A DNA stretch of 8,721 bases from Pseudomonadota bacterium (GTDB lineage: Bacteria; Pseudomonadota; Alphaproteobacteria; Acetobacterales; Acetobacteraceae). The position numbers were made by a program, and so were the translations under genes. The stretch spans positions 1-8,721 of the forward strand of contig JAKBCB010000139.1 in the NCBI GenBank assembly GCA_021808185.1, read 5' to 3'. Below, in pieces: positions 1 to 5,924 of this stretch; position 1 is the first letter of the stretch; every line of letters starts with the position of its first letter. The notes under the pieces are model-generated. The model was not told where the DNA came from. It searched no databases and was given only the letters and a program-made list of their open reading frames with translations.

Positions 1-1372
1 CGGCCATCGCCAGCGCGCGCACGGCGCGCTCGGCGGCCTCGGGCGTCGCCGCGCGCGCCACCCCCTCACGCGCGGCCCGCAGCGCGCGCAGCACGGTCTG
101 GCCGGCGTCGGTGGCGTGATGGAAGTCCGGGTGATCGAGGATGGTTTCGACGCGGGCCTCCAGCGAGGCCATCCGCGCGTGCAGCAGCGCCCAGTCGGAC
201 TGGTCCTTGATGACCCGGGCGACGGTGGTTTCCAATCCGCGGACGGTGTCCTCGGCCTCCGCCAGTGTCTGCGCGTCTGGCAGGCGCGCTTGCGCGTCGG
301 CGAGCGCCCGCGTGAGGGTCTGGCCGGCTTCGGTCTCCGCCGCGAAGTCAGGCAGGGTGAGGATCTCGCCGATCCGCCGCTCAAGCCGCGCCATGCGGTC
401 GTCCAGCAGTTCCGGCTCGCGCGTGCGCTTCAGCGCCGTCCTGGCCCGCCCGGCTGCGTCGGGCGTCTTGTACTTCAGGGCGTCCAGCCGGCTCATCCGC
501 CGTTCCGGGCCGTCCTGCCCATAGAGGAACTGCTGGCCCTCCATCGACTGGCGCACCGCCCCGCCGGCGCCGAACATGTCGTGTTTGGCGGTCACGGCCA
601 GTTGCTCGACCGGGAGGATCACCTTCTCCCCCGCCTGGGTGACGAACTCCTGCCCTACCAGCGTGTCCGGCGAGGCGGCGCCGTAGCCCCAGGGGGATTC
701 CACGAGCGCGGTCGTCCCGATCTCGCGGGCGACGCCGAGATCGACGATCTTCACCTCGCCGGTGGTGCCGTCGCACATCACGTTGGCCGGGCGGATGTCG
801 TTGTGGACCAGGCCCTTGCTCTCCAGGAATGCGAGGCCCGTCAGCACCTGGGCGGTGATGTATTGCAGCGCCCCGACGCACTCCGCCTGGGACAGTTGCC
901 GGTCGAGGCCGGCGGCTTGCAGCGCCTCGGGGTCGCCGCGCCGCAGCTTGTCGAGCAGCGCGACGGTCTTTTCCATGTCGCGCCCCTCGATGCCCTCGAT
1001 CACGAGGCCGGTCTGTGCCTGGCCCGATTGGTCCTTGACCGTCCGCATTCCATGGCAGGCGGCGAAGTTGCGCCGGCCGGGGTGATCGGGCTGCCCCTCC
1101 TCGTGCTCGGCGAGACGGGCATACATCCTGTCTTCGAGTTCCAGCTTCTCCTTCCCGTCGGCGTTGTCCGCCAGCTTGATCGCGAGCTTGCCGATCCCCG
1201 GCTGCGTCGTATCGAGCCATGTGACGGCCCCGAACGCGCCCTTGCCCGCCTTGGCATCGCCGCCGCCCCGGATGGTGGCTTGGGACGGGTCGAACGCGGC
1301 GGGCGCGGGCGGCGCGAAGCCGAAGAACGCGGCGAACCAGCCGTCCATTGCCCGTGTGCGTTCGCGCGCCAT
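1..1372 (-). CDS. Eukaryotic-like Ser/Thr protein kinase with tandem repeat tail (partial, C-terminus off the left edge)
   Basis: A frame without stops gives 457 residues and continues past base 1. The fold is a Hanks-type protein kinase that would transfer phosphate from ATP to Ser/Thr. Visible motifs are the Gly-rich loop GKGAFGAV (43-50), the ATP lysine in AIK (K66), a likely helix-C glutamate (E78 or E80), the catalytic loop HNDIRPANVM (190-199; D192, N197), a DLG metal site (211-213), a possible SPD in place of APE (234-236) and DMFGAGG (265-271), matching the helix-F DxWxxG region. HND replaces HRD and R194 replaces the usual Lys. From 327 a 74-residue repeat begins. No signal peptide, membrane segment or PASTA domain is visible, so it looks soluble. 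ATG 1372 is chosen because GAGGGG lies about 8 bases upstream; ATG 1348 has no ribosome site. Kinase identity is secure; target and role are unknown. Confidence 0.85.
   Translation of the reverse strand, partial: MARERTRAMDGWFAAFFGFAPPAPAAFDPSQATIRGGGDAKAGKGAFGAVTWLDTTQPGIGKLAIKLADNADGKEKLELEDRMYARLAEHEEGQPDHPGRRNFAACHGMRTVKDQSGQAQTGLVIEGIEGRDMEKTVALLDKLRRGDPEALQAAGLDRQLSQAECVGALQYITAQVLTGLAFLESKGLVHNDIRPANVMCDGTTGEVKIVDLGVAREIGTTALVESPWGYGAASPDTLVGQEFVTQAGEKVILPVEQLAVTAKHDMFGAGGAVRQSMEGQQFLYGQDGPERRMSRLDALKYKTPDAAGRARTALKRTREPELLDDRMARLERRIGEILTLPDFAAETEAGQTLTRALADAQARLPDAQTLAEAEDTVRGLETTVARVIKDQSDWALLHARMASLEARVETILDHPDFHHATDAGQTVLRALRAAREGVARAATPEAAERAVRALAMA
2..172 (-). repeat. Kinase tail repeat B (residues 401-457, cut by the window edge)
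   Basis: Second copy of the tail unit, opening MASLEAR with the same PDF and AGQT core (415-426). It is still continuing at the window edge, so further copies may follow. The spacing from the first copy is exactly 74 residues. Confidence 0.65.
173..394 (-). repeat. Kinase tail repeat A (residues 327-400)
   Basis: First copy of a 74-residue unit in the kinase C-terminal tail. It opens MARLERR, has the core PDF (341-343) followed by T and AGQT (347-352), and continues as an Ala/Glu-rich, probably helical stretch. In the first 34 positions 19 residues match copy B. The copies differ considerably at protein level, so this is an old duplication and not a recent DNA repeat. Confidence 0.65.
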
Positions 1373-1407
1373 GGTGCCAGCCCCTCACTGTCGCGGAAGA
1401 AGCTGGC

Positions 1408-1437
1408 AGGATACGCTGACTTGTGAGGCAAGCCGAA
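1408..1437 (-). promoter_or_regulatory. Weak candidate promoter for the kinase gene
   Basis: On the minus strand, TTCGGC (1432-1437) and TATCCT (1408-1413) are 18 bases apart, about 35 bases before the kinase ATG. Both boxes match the sigma-70 consensus poorly. A short dyad, CTTG-N5-CAAG (1420-1432), lies largely in the spacer. It is offered only because a hairpin separates the kinase from thiG, so the kinase should have its own start. Confidence 0.2.
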
Positions 1438-1449
1438 TGACTTTCCGGT

Positions 1450-1472
1450 GCCCCCGCCGTCCGGGCGGGGGC
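1450..1472 (-). terminator. GC-rich hairpin after thiG
   Basis: GCCCCCGCC (1450-1458) and GGCGGGGGC (1464-1472) form a perfect 9-bp stem with a 5-base loop, starting 23 bases after the thiG stop. No T-run follows on either strand, so it is not a textbook intrinsic terminator. Its place between thiG and the kinase start suggests it ends or stabilises the thiSG transcript. The rest of the 123-base gap holds only the weak kinase promoter candidate. Confidence 0.5.
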
Positions 1473-1495
1473 TGGTGCCGGTCATGCGCGCGCGG

Positions 1496-2296
1496 CTAGC
1501 GGATCAGCCCGGTCAGCGGGCTGGACGGGTCGGCCCCCATGCGGCGCGGCATCCGCCCGGCCAGATGCGCGAGGCGCCCGGCCTCGACGGCGAGCTTCAT
1601 CGCGCGCGCCATGCGGATCGGATCGCGCGCATGGGCGATGGCCGAGTTCAGCAGCACCGCCGTGCAGCCGAGTTCCATGGCGATGGCGGCGTCCGATGCG
1701 GTGCCGACGCCGGCATCGACCAGCAGGGGAACCTTGGTCTGCTCGATCAGCAGCGACAGCATCGCCGCGTTCTGGATGCCGAGGCCGGAGCCGATGGGCG
1801 CGCCGAGCGGCATGACGGCAACGCAACCCAGGTCTTCCAGCCGCTTGGCCGCCACCGGGTCGTCGGCGCAATAGACCATCACCTCGAACCCGTCGCGGAT
1901 CAGCGCCTCGGCGGCTTCCTGCGTGGCCTGCATGTCCGGATACAGATGCGGCGGCGGGCCGAGAACTTCGAGCTTCACCAGGTTCCAGCCCCCGGCCTCA
2001 CGCGCGAGGCGCAGGGTGCGCACGGCGTCCTTGGCGGTATGGCAGCCGGCGGTGTTCGGCAGGTAAGTATAGACTTTCGGATCGACGAAATCCTGCAACA
2101 TCGGCGCGTTCGGGTCGGACAGGTTCACCCGGCGCACCGCGACCGTGACCATTTCCGCCCCGCTGGCCGCGATGGCGGCGGCGGTTTCCTCAAGGCTTTT
2201 GTATTTGCCCGTGCCGACCACCAGCCGCGAGCGGAAGGTGCGGCCCGCGACCGTCCAGGTATCGGCCTCGGCCGTCGGTGCCGGTAGGGAATCCAT
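1496..2296 (-). CDS. thiG: Thiazole synthase ThiG
   Basis: The 266-residue protein is a TIM-barrel enzyme that builds the thiazole phosphate ring of thiamine from 1-deoxy-D-xylulose 5-phosphate, dehydroglycine and ThiS thiocarboxylate in the cytoplasm. Family marks are VGTGKY (27-32), NTAGC (81-85), the Schiff-base lysine in VKLEVLG (K108), a DAGVGTASDA phosphate-binding loop and LLNSAIAHA near the C-terminus. Length is normal. ATG 2296 is chosen because it begins one base after the thiS stop and GGAGG lies 8 bases upstream inside thiS. An earlier in-frame ATG at 2362 would overlap thiS deeply and has no family support. The tight spacing implies translational coupling of the two partners. Confidence 0.96.
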   Translation of the reverse strand: MDSLPAPTAEADTWTVAGRTFRSRLVVGTGKYKSLEETAAAIAASGAEMVTVAVRRVNLSDPNAPMLQDFVDPKVYTYLPNTAGCHTAKDAVRTLRLAREAGGWNLVKLEVLGPPPHLYPDMQATQEAAEALIRDGFEVMVYCADDPVAAKRLEDLGCVAVMPLGAPIGSGLGIQNAAMLSLLIEQTKVPLLVDAGVGTASDAAIAMELGCTAVLLNSAIAHARDPIRMARAMKLAVEAGRLAHLAGRMPRRMGADPSSPLTGLIR

Positions 2297-2297
2297 C

Positions 2298-2510
2298 TCA
2301 GCCGCCTCCGATGAAATGCACGATCTCCAGCGCGTCGCCGCCGGCCAGCCGTGTCGCCGCATAGGCGGAGCGGGGGACGATGGCCTCGTTCCGCTCGACC
2401 GCGACCTTGCGCGTGTCCAACCCGATCGCGGCCAGCAGACCGGCCACCGTGGTGGCGGCCGGCAGCGTCCGGGCCTCCCCGTTCAATGTGACCGTGATCG
2501 CCTCGCTCAT
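2298..2510 (-). CDS. thiS: Sulfur carrier protein ThiS
   Basis: A 70-residue ubiquitin-fold sulfur carrier. Its C-terminal glycine is adenylated, converted to thiocarboxylate and donates sulfur to ThiG. The sequence starts MSEAITVTLNGE, contains VAVERNEAIVPRS (the conserved middle strand-loop) and ends IVHFIGGG, the diglycine tail that defines the family. The gene is upstream of and nearly touching thiG. The ribosome site is weak (CGGGG just before the ATG). Other thiamine genes often clustered with this pair in alphaproteobacteria (thiC, thiO, thiE) are not in the window. Confidence 0.93.
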   Translation of the reverse strand: MSEAITVTLNGEARTLPAATTVAGLLAAIGLDTRKVAVERNEAIVPRSAYAATRLAGGDALEIVHFIGGG

Positions 2511-2526
2511 GCCCCGATTATGGGCA

Positions 2527-2541
2527 CGCGCCGGGGGCGCG
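2527..2541. other. Short GC hairpin in the thiS leader
   Basis: CGCGCC-GGG-GGCGCG is a perfect 6-bp stem with a 3-base loop, 17 bases before the thiS start in the divergent 105-base gap. It may be a leader structure, but such stems are common by chance at this GC content. I found no TPP-riboswitch core here. Confidence 0.25.
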
Positions 2542-2579
2542 GCAAGCAAGCCCGCCTGGGCGGCGCCGAGGGGCGCGAT

Positions 2580-2589
2580 TGTCGCGACA
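2580..2589. promoter_or_regulatory. Palindrome TGTCGCGACA in the thiS/aroQ divergent gap
   Basis: A perfect 10-bp palindrome 26 bases before the aroQ ATG, between two divergent operons. It could be a shared operator. TTGTCG (2579-2584) overlaps it and could act as a poor -35 box with TGCTAG (2600-2605) as -10, but the 15-base spacer is short. Evidence is limited to symmetry and position. Confidence 0.25.
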
Positions 2590-2615
2590 CGGATGCGCGT
2601 GCTAGGCCGCAGGCC

Positions 2616-3077
2616 ATGACCGCCAGACCCGTCCTGCCGCTGATCGCGGTGCTCAATGGCCCGAACCTCAACATGCTCGGCATGCGCCAGCCAGAGGTGT
2701 ACGGCTCCGCCACCATCGACGATGTCGAGGCGCTGTGCGCCGAGACCGCCGAGCAGCTTGGCCTGGCGATCGACTTCCGCCAGACCAACGGCGAGGGCGA
2801 GCTGATTTCCTGGGTGCAGGAATGCCGGGGCCGCGCCTCCGGAATCATCATCAATCCGGCGGGCTACACGCATACCTCGGTGGCACTGATGGACGCGCTG
2901 CTGGCCACCGACCTGCGGGTGATCGAGGTGCATCTGAGCAATATCCACCGGCGCGAGGAATTCCGGCACCACTCCTATGTTTCGCGCGCCGCCGTGGGCG
3001 TGATCTGCGGGCTGGGCATGCAGGGCTACGCGCTGGCGCTGCGCGCCATGGCGGAATTGATCGAGGAGGGACCGTGA
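2616..3077 (+). CDS. aroQ: 3-dehydroquinate dehydratase, type II
   Basis: A 153-residue cytoplasmic enzyme that dehydrates 3-dehydroquinate to 3-dehydroshikimate in aromatic amino acid synthesis (dodecameric in this family). Motifs are NGPNLNMLG (14-22), the catalytic pair R24 and Y29 in RQPEVYG, the substrate asparagine in IINPAGYTHTS (N80), EVHLSNIHRREEFRHHSY (catalytic H106, then R112/R113) and GLGMQGY near the end. Length matches the family. ATG 2616 gives the usual N-terminus; upstream in-frame sequence is non-family. The stop overlaps the accB ATG by one base (TGATG), so aroQ heads a coupled operon with accB and accC, an arrangement seen in many proteobacteria. Confidence 0.96.
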   Translation: MTARPVLPLIAVLNGPNLNMLGMRQPEVYGSATIDDVEALCAETAEQLGLAIDFRQTNGEGELISWVQECRGRASGIIINPAGYTHTSVALMDALLATDLRVIEVHLSNIHRREEFRHHSYVSRAAVGVICGLGMQGYALALRAMAELIEEGP

Positions 3078-3541
3078 TGGTGGTTTCGTTCGACGCGGCG
3101 GCGGTGCGGGCGCTGGCCACCATCCTGGCCGATACCGGGCTGACCGAGATCGAGATCGAGGGCAAGGAAGGCCGCATCCGCGTCGCCCGCGCGCCGGCGC
3201 AGATGGTCGCGGCCACGGTGCAGACGGCGCCGGCCGCCACGGTCGCGCCCGCCGCCGCCCCGGTGGCCTCCGCCCCGGTGGCCGCCGAGGAGGATCTGGC
3301 CAAGCATCCGGGCGCGGTGCTCAGCCCGATGGTCGGCGTCGCCTATCTGGCGCCGGAGCCGGGAGCGACCCCGTTCATCGCGGTCGGGCAGGCCGTTTCG
3401 GCCGGGCAGACGCTGCTGCTGATCGAGGCGATGAAAACCTTCAACCAGATCAAGGCCCCGCGCGCCGGCACTGTCACCCGCATCCTGGTCACGCCGGGCG
3501 CGCCGGTCGAGTACGGCGAACCCCTGTTGATCCTGGAGTAG
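3077..3541 (+). CDS. accB: Biotin carboxyl carrier protein of acetyl-CoA carboxylase
   Basis: A 154-residue carrier that moves carboxyl groups on biotin from AccC to the carboxyltransferase in the first step of fatty acid synthesis. It has an N-terminal helical part (1-38, with IEIEGKEGRIRV), a Pro/Ala/Val-rich flexible linker (about 39-70) and a C-terminal biotinyl domain (about 78-154). The biotin site is EAMKTFN, with K120 as the modified lysine. The ATG overlaps the aroQ stop, and GAGGAGGG ends 6 bases upstream. A GTG one codon earlier is in frame, but the ATG fits the ribosome site better. Confidence 0.96.
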   Translation: MVVSFDAAAVRALATILADTGLTEIEIEGKEGRIRVARAPAQMVAATVQTAPAATVAPAAAPVASAPVAAEEDLAKHPGAVLSPMVGVAYLAPEPGATPFIAVGQAVSAGQTLLLIEAMKTFNQIKAPRAGTVTRILVTPGAPVEYGEPLLILE

Positions 3542-3545
3542 CGCC

Positions 3546-4895
3546 GTGGCCGGGCTGTTCCAGAAAATCCTGATCGCCAATCGCGGCGAGATCGCGCTGC
3601 GGGTGCAGCGCGCCTGCCGCGAAATGGGCATCCCCAGTGTCGCCGTGCACTCCACGGCGGACGCGCAGGCGATGCATGTGCGGCTGGCCGACGAAAGCGT
3701 GTGCATCGGCCCGCCAGCGGCGCGCGACAGCTACCTCAATGTCGCGGCGATCCTGTCGGCGGCGACCATCACCGGGGCGGACGCGATCCATCCCGGCTAC
3801 GGCTTCCTGTCGGAAAACGCCGAGTTCGCCGACATGGTGGAGGCACACGGCCTGACCTTCATCGGCCCGTCGCCCGCGCATATCCGCATGATGGGCGACA
3901 AGATCGCGGCCAAGACGGCGATGGCCTCGCTCGGCGTGCCGTTGGTGCCGGGCTCGGACGGCGAGCTGACGAGCCTGGAGGAGGCGCGCACCGTCGCCGC
4001 CCGCGTGGGCTACCCGGTGCTCATCAAGGCCGCGGCCGGCGGTGGCGGGCGCGGCATGAAAGTGGCGTTCGCGGCCGAGGAACTGGACGAAGCCTGGAGC
4101 GTCGCCCGCGCCGAGGCGCGCGCGGCGTTCGGCAACGACGCGGTGTATCTGGAAAAATACCTCGACCGGCCGCGCCACATCGAGTTGCAGGTGATGGCCG
4201 ACGCGCACGGCCATGTGGTGCATTTCGGCGAGCGCGATTGCAGTCTGCAACGCCGCCACCAGAAATTGCTGGAGGAAGCCGGCTCGCCCGCCATCACCCG
4301 CGCGCAGCGCGACGCGCTGGGCGCCACGGTGACGGCGGCGCTGGCGCGGCTCGGCTACCGCAACGCGGGGACGCTGGAGTTCCTGTACCAGGATGGGCAG
4401 TTCGCCTTCATCGAGATGAACACCCGCCTTCAGGTCGAGCATCCGGTGACGGAAATGGTCTGCGGCGTCGATCTGGTGCGCGAGCAGATCCGCATCGCGG
4501 CGGGCCAGGCGCTCGGCTACGGGCAGCCCGATATTCGCTTCAACGGCCACGCCATCGAGTGCCGCATCACCGCCGAGGACCCGGAGACGTTCATGCCCAC
4601 GCCCGGCATGGTCTCGGCCTTCCACGCGCCGGGCGGCTTGGGCGTGCGCGTCGATTCGGCGCTGTATTCCGGCTACAAGGTGCCGCCGTATTACGACAGC
4701 ATGATCGCCAAGCTGATCGTGCATGCGCCGACGCGCGCCGAGGCGATCGCGCGGATGCGGCGCAGTCTGGCGGAGTTCGCGGTCGTTGGCATCAAGACCA
4801 CGCTGCCGCTGCACCAGCGCATCCTGGAGGCGCCGGAGTTCGAGGCCGGCGACTACACCATTCATTGGCTGGAGCGGTTCGTCGGAGCGCATTGA
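3546..4895 (+). CDS. accC: Biotin carboxylase subunit of acetyl-CoA carboxylase
   Basis: A 449-residue ATP-grasp enzyme that carboxylates biotin on AccB with ATP and bicarbonate. The N-terminal domain begins KILIANRGEIALR. MGDK lies near residue 115. The ATP-grasp region has IKAAAGGGGRGM (K161), the RHIELQV strand, ERDCSLQRRHQK and FIEMNTRLQVEHP (E290, R294, matching E288/R292 of the E. coli enzyme). The C-terminal domain has HAIECRITAED and VPPYYDSMIAKL. No key residue is missing and length is normal. The start is GTG, 4 bases after the accB stop, with GGAG 7 bases upstream. In some relatives aat follows accC; here a convergent glutathione transferase follows after 27 bases. Confidence 0.97.
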   Translation: MAGLFQKILIANRGEIALRVQRACREMGIPSVAVHSTADAQAMHVRLADESVCIGPPAARDSYLNVAAILSAATITGADAIHPGYGFLSENAEFADMVEAHGLTFIGPSPAHIRMMGDKIAAKTAMASLGVPLVPGSDGELTSLEEARTVAARVGYPVLIKAAAGGGGRGMKVAFAAEELDEAWSVARAEARAAFGNDAVYLEKYLDRPRHIELQVMADAHGHVVHFGERDCSLQRRHQKLLEEAGSPAITRAQRDALGATVTAALARLGYRNAGTLEFLYQDGQFAFIEMNTRLQVEHPVTEMVCGVDLVREQIRIAAGQALGYGQPDIRFNGHAIECRITAEDPETFMPTPGMVSAFHAPGGLGVRVDSALYSGYKVPPYYDSMIAKLIVHAPTRAEAIARMRRSLAEFAVVGIKTTLPLHQRILEAPEFEAGDYTIHWLERFVGAH

Positions 4896-4914
4896 CCGGC
4901 GGCGGGGTGCCTCG

Positions 4915-4934
4915 CGCGGCGCTTAGGCGCCGTG
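4915..4934. terminator. Hairpin between convergent accC and GST genes
   Basis: CGGCGC (4917-4922), TTAG loop and GCGCCG (4927-4932) form a perfect 6-bp stem, extendable by a G-T and a C-G pair. It overlaps the GST stop codon and lies 20 bases after accC. There is no T-run on either strand. A bidirectional transcription end is suggested by position only. Confidence 0.35.
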
Positions 4935-5552
4935 GACCTGCTCCTGCGCGAGCGCCCGCCTGACCGCCGGCCGTTGTGCCATGCGGCGCCGGTGGTCGGC
5001 GACCTTCGGGAAGCGGGCGATGTCCACGCCGTCGCCCTCCAGCCAGCCGGCGAGGGTGAACAGGTAGGGGTCGCAGATGGAAAACGTCTCGCCCATCGCC
5101 CACGGGCCGAGAAACATCTCGGTCTCGATCAGCTCGAAGCAGGCGCCGACGGTCTCGGGAACTTTTCGGCGCATCTCGGCGATCGCGGCGGGGTCGTCGG
5201 CCCAGCGGTAGCCGCGTGCCTTGTGCGCGTGCGCGACGTGGACCGTCGCGCACAGATAGGCGTTGAACGCCTGCACCCGCGCGAAGGCGAACGGGTCGTC
5301 CAGTGGCGCCAGAGCAGCCTGCGGCCAGGATTGCGCGATGAAGGCCAGGATGGCGGGCGTCTCGGTCAGAATACCGCGATCCGTCGCGAGCGCCGGCACC
5401 CTGCCCTTGGGGTTGACCGCGAGATACGCCGCGCCGCGCTGTTCGTTGTCGGCAAAATTGACGCGAACGGCGTTGTAGGCGGCGCCGGCCTCCTCCAGCG
5501 CGATGTGGGAGGCGAGGGCGCAACTGCCGGGCGTGTAGTAAAGGGTCAGCAT
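4923..5552 (-). CDS. Glutathione S-transferase, beta-class-like
   Basis: A 209-residue cytosolic enzyme expected to conjugate or reduce substrates with glutathione. The N-terminal thioredoxin fold starts MLTLYYTPGSCALASHIALEEAG; C11 aligns with the catalytic cysteine of bacterial beta-class enzymes. NPKGRVPAL (47-55) carries the cis-proline (P53), and LTETPAI (62-68) the glutathione gamma-glutamyl contact (E64). The all-helical C-terminal domain follows from about 90, with SICDPYLFTLAGW matching the conserved N-capping/hydrophobic region. Length is normal. ATG 5552 has GAAGG about 8 bases upstream. The 63-residue gene lies 64 bases upstream on the same strand, so they may be co-transcribed. 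The substrate cannot be read from sequence. Confidence 0.92.
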   Translation of the reverse strand: MLTLYYTPGSCALASHIALEEAGAAYNAVRVNFADNEQRGAAYLAVNPKGRVPALATDRGILTETPAILAFIAQSWPQAALAPLDDPFAFARVQAFNAYLCATVHVAHAHKARGYRWADDPAAIAEMRRKVPETVGACFELIETEMFLGPWAMGETFSICDPYLFTLAGWLEGDGVDIARFPKVADHRRRMAQRPAVRRALAQEQVHGA

Positions 5553-5616
5553 GGCGTTACCTTCGCCGCGCGGCCCGTGACGTGGCTGGGCCAGGACATC
5601 CGCGCCCGGCCGAGGC

Positions 5617-5808
5617 TCAGGCCCGCTTGATGCTGCGGTTTTCCGCCAGGGCGTCGATGATCTGCGCGGCGCGCGCCTTGCGCCGCGCGCAATCGTCGAA
5701 CCGGCCCCGCGAGCATTCCAGTTCCCCGCAATCGAGGCAGAGATCCAACGCCGGGGGGCAGTCGTCGATCACTTCGCGCCGGATGAAGCCCCGCAACTTG
5801 TCGAACAT
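5617..5808 (-). CDS. Small five-cysteine protein, unknown function
   Basis: The 63-residue product is not recognised. It is charged, starting MFDKLRGFIRREVIDD, with five cysteines in residues 17-40 (C17, C24, C27, C32, C40), including a CLDC pair and ECSRGRFDDC, then a basic-amphipathic C-terminal helix ending SIKRA. The CxxC pair and spacing could bind zinc or an iron-sulfur cluster, but no known finger pattern fits exactly. ATG 5808 has a moderate ribosome site (GGTGGA about 3 bases upstream). Reading further upstream gives low-complexity Arg-rich residues, so a longer form is unlikely. It is 64 bases ahead of the GST gene on the same strand and 116 bases after the HAD gene, with an AT-rich promoter-like island in front. 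That it is a real gene is likely, not certain. Confidence 0.6.
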   Translation of the reverse strand: MFDKLRGFIRREVIDDCPPALDLCLDCGELECSRGRFDDCARRKARAAQIIDALAENRSIKRA

Positions 5809-5857
5809 GAGTCCACCCCGCAGCCAACGCGCGCCGGACGGCTGGCGAGCGACCGGA

Positions 5858-5886
5858 ATGATCGCAAACAATTTGCTCAAAAGCAA
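5858..5886 (-). promoter_or_regulatory. AT-rich promoter-like island with overlapping dyads before the five-cysteine gene
   Basis: On the minus strand TTGCTT (5881-5886) and GATCAT (5858-5863) are 17 bases apart, about 50 bases before the ATG at 5808, giving a plausible -35/-10 pair. The spacer holds a perfect dyad, GCAAA-CAA-TTTGC (5864-5876), that overlaps a second, TTGCT-CAAA-AGCAA (5873-5886). The two share the central TTGC, so they could not form together in RNA. This could be an operator within a promoter. The second hairpin, read on the minus strand, is followed by ATTGTTT and could instead be a weak end for the HAD transcript. Confidence 0.4.
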
Positions 5887-5924
5887 GCGTTTTCGCGTGG
5901 CGGCACCTGTCGCAGCGTGGTGCA

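Noticed and set aside
116..1426. 436-codon open frame on the plus strand
   Set aside because: It lies opposite the kinase gene, has no family motifs and is Arg/Gly/Ala-rich, as expected of a shadow frame in GC-rich DNA. The minus-strand frame has full kinase motifs.
2511..2615. TPP riboswitch before thiS
   Set aside because: No CTGAGA or other conserved TPP-core element is visible on the minus strand, and the gap is short for the aptamer plus expression platform.
3489..4892. 467-codon open frame on the minus strand
   Set aside because: It is the antisense shadow of accC, whose plus-strand product is a complete, motif-perfect biotin carboxylase.
5572..5592. GGCCC...GGGCC inverted repeat between the five-cysteine and GST genes
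   Set aside because: A 5-bp GC stem with an 11-base loop is too weak and too likely by chance in this composition.
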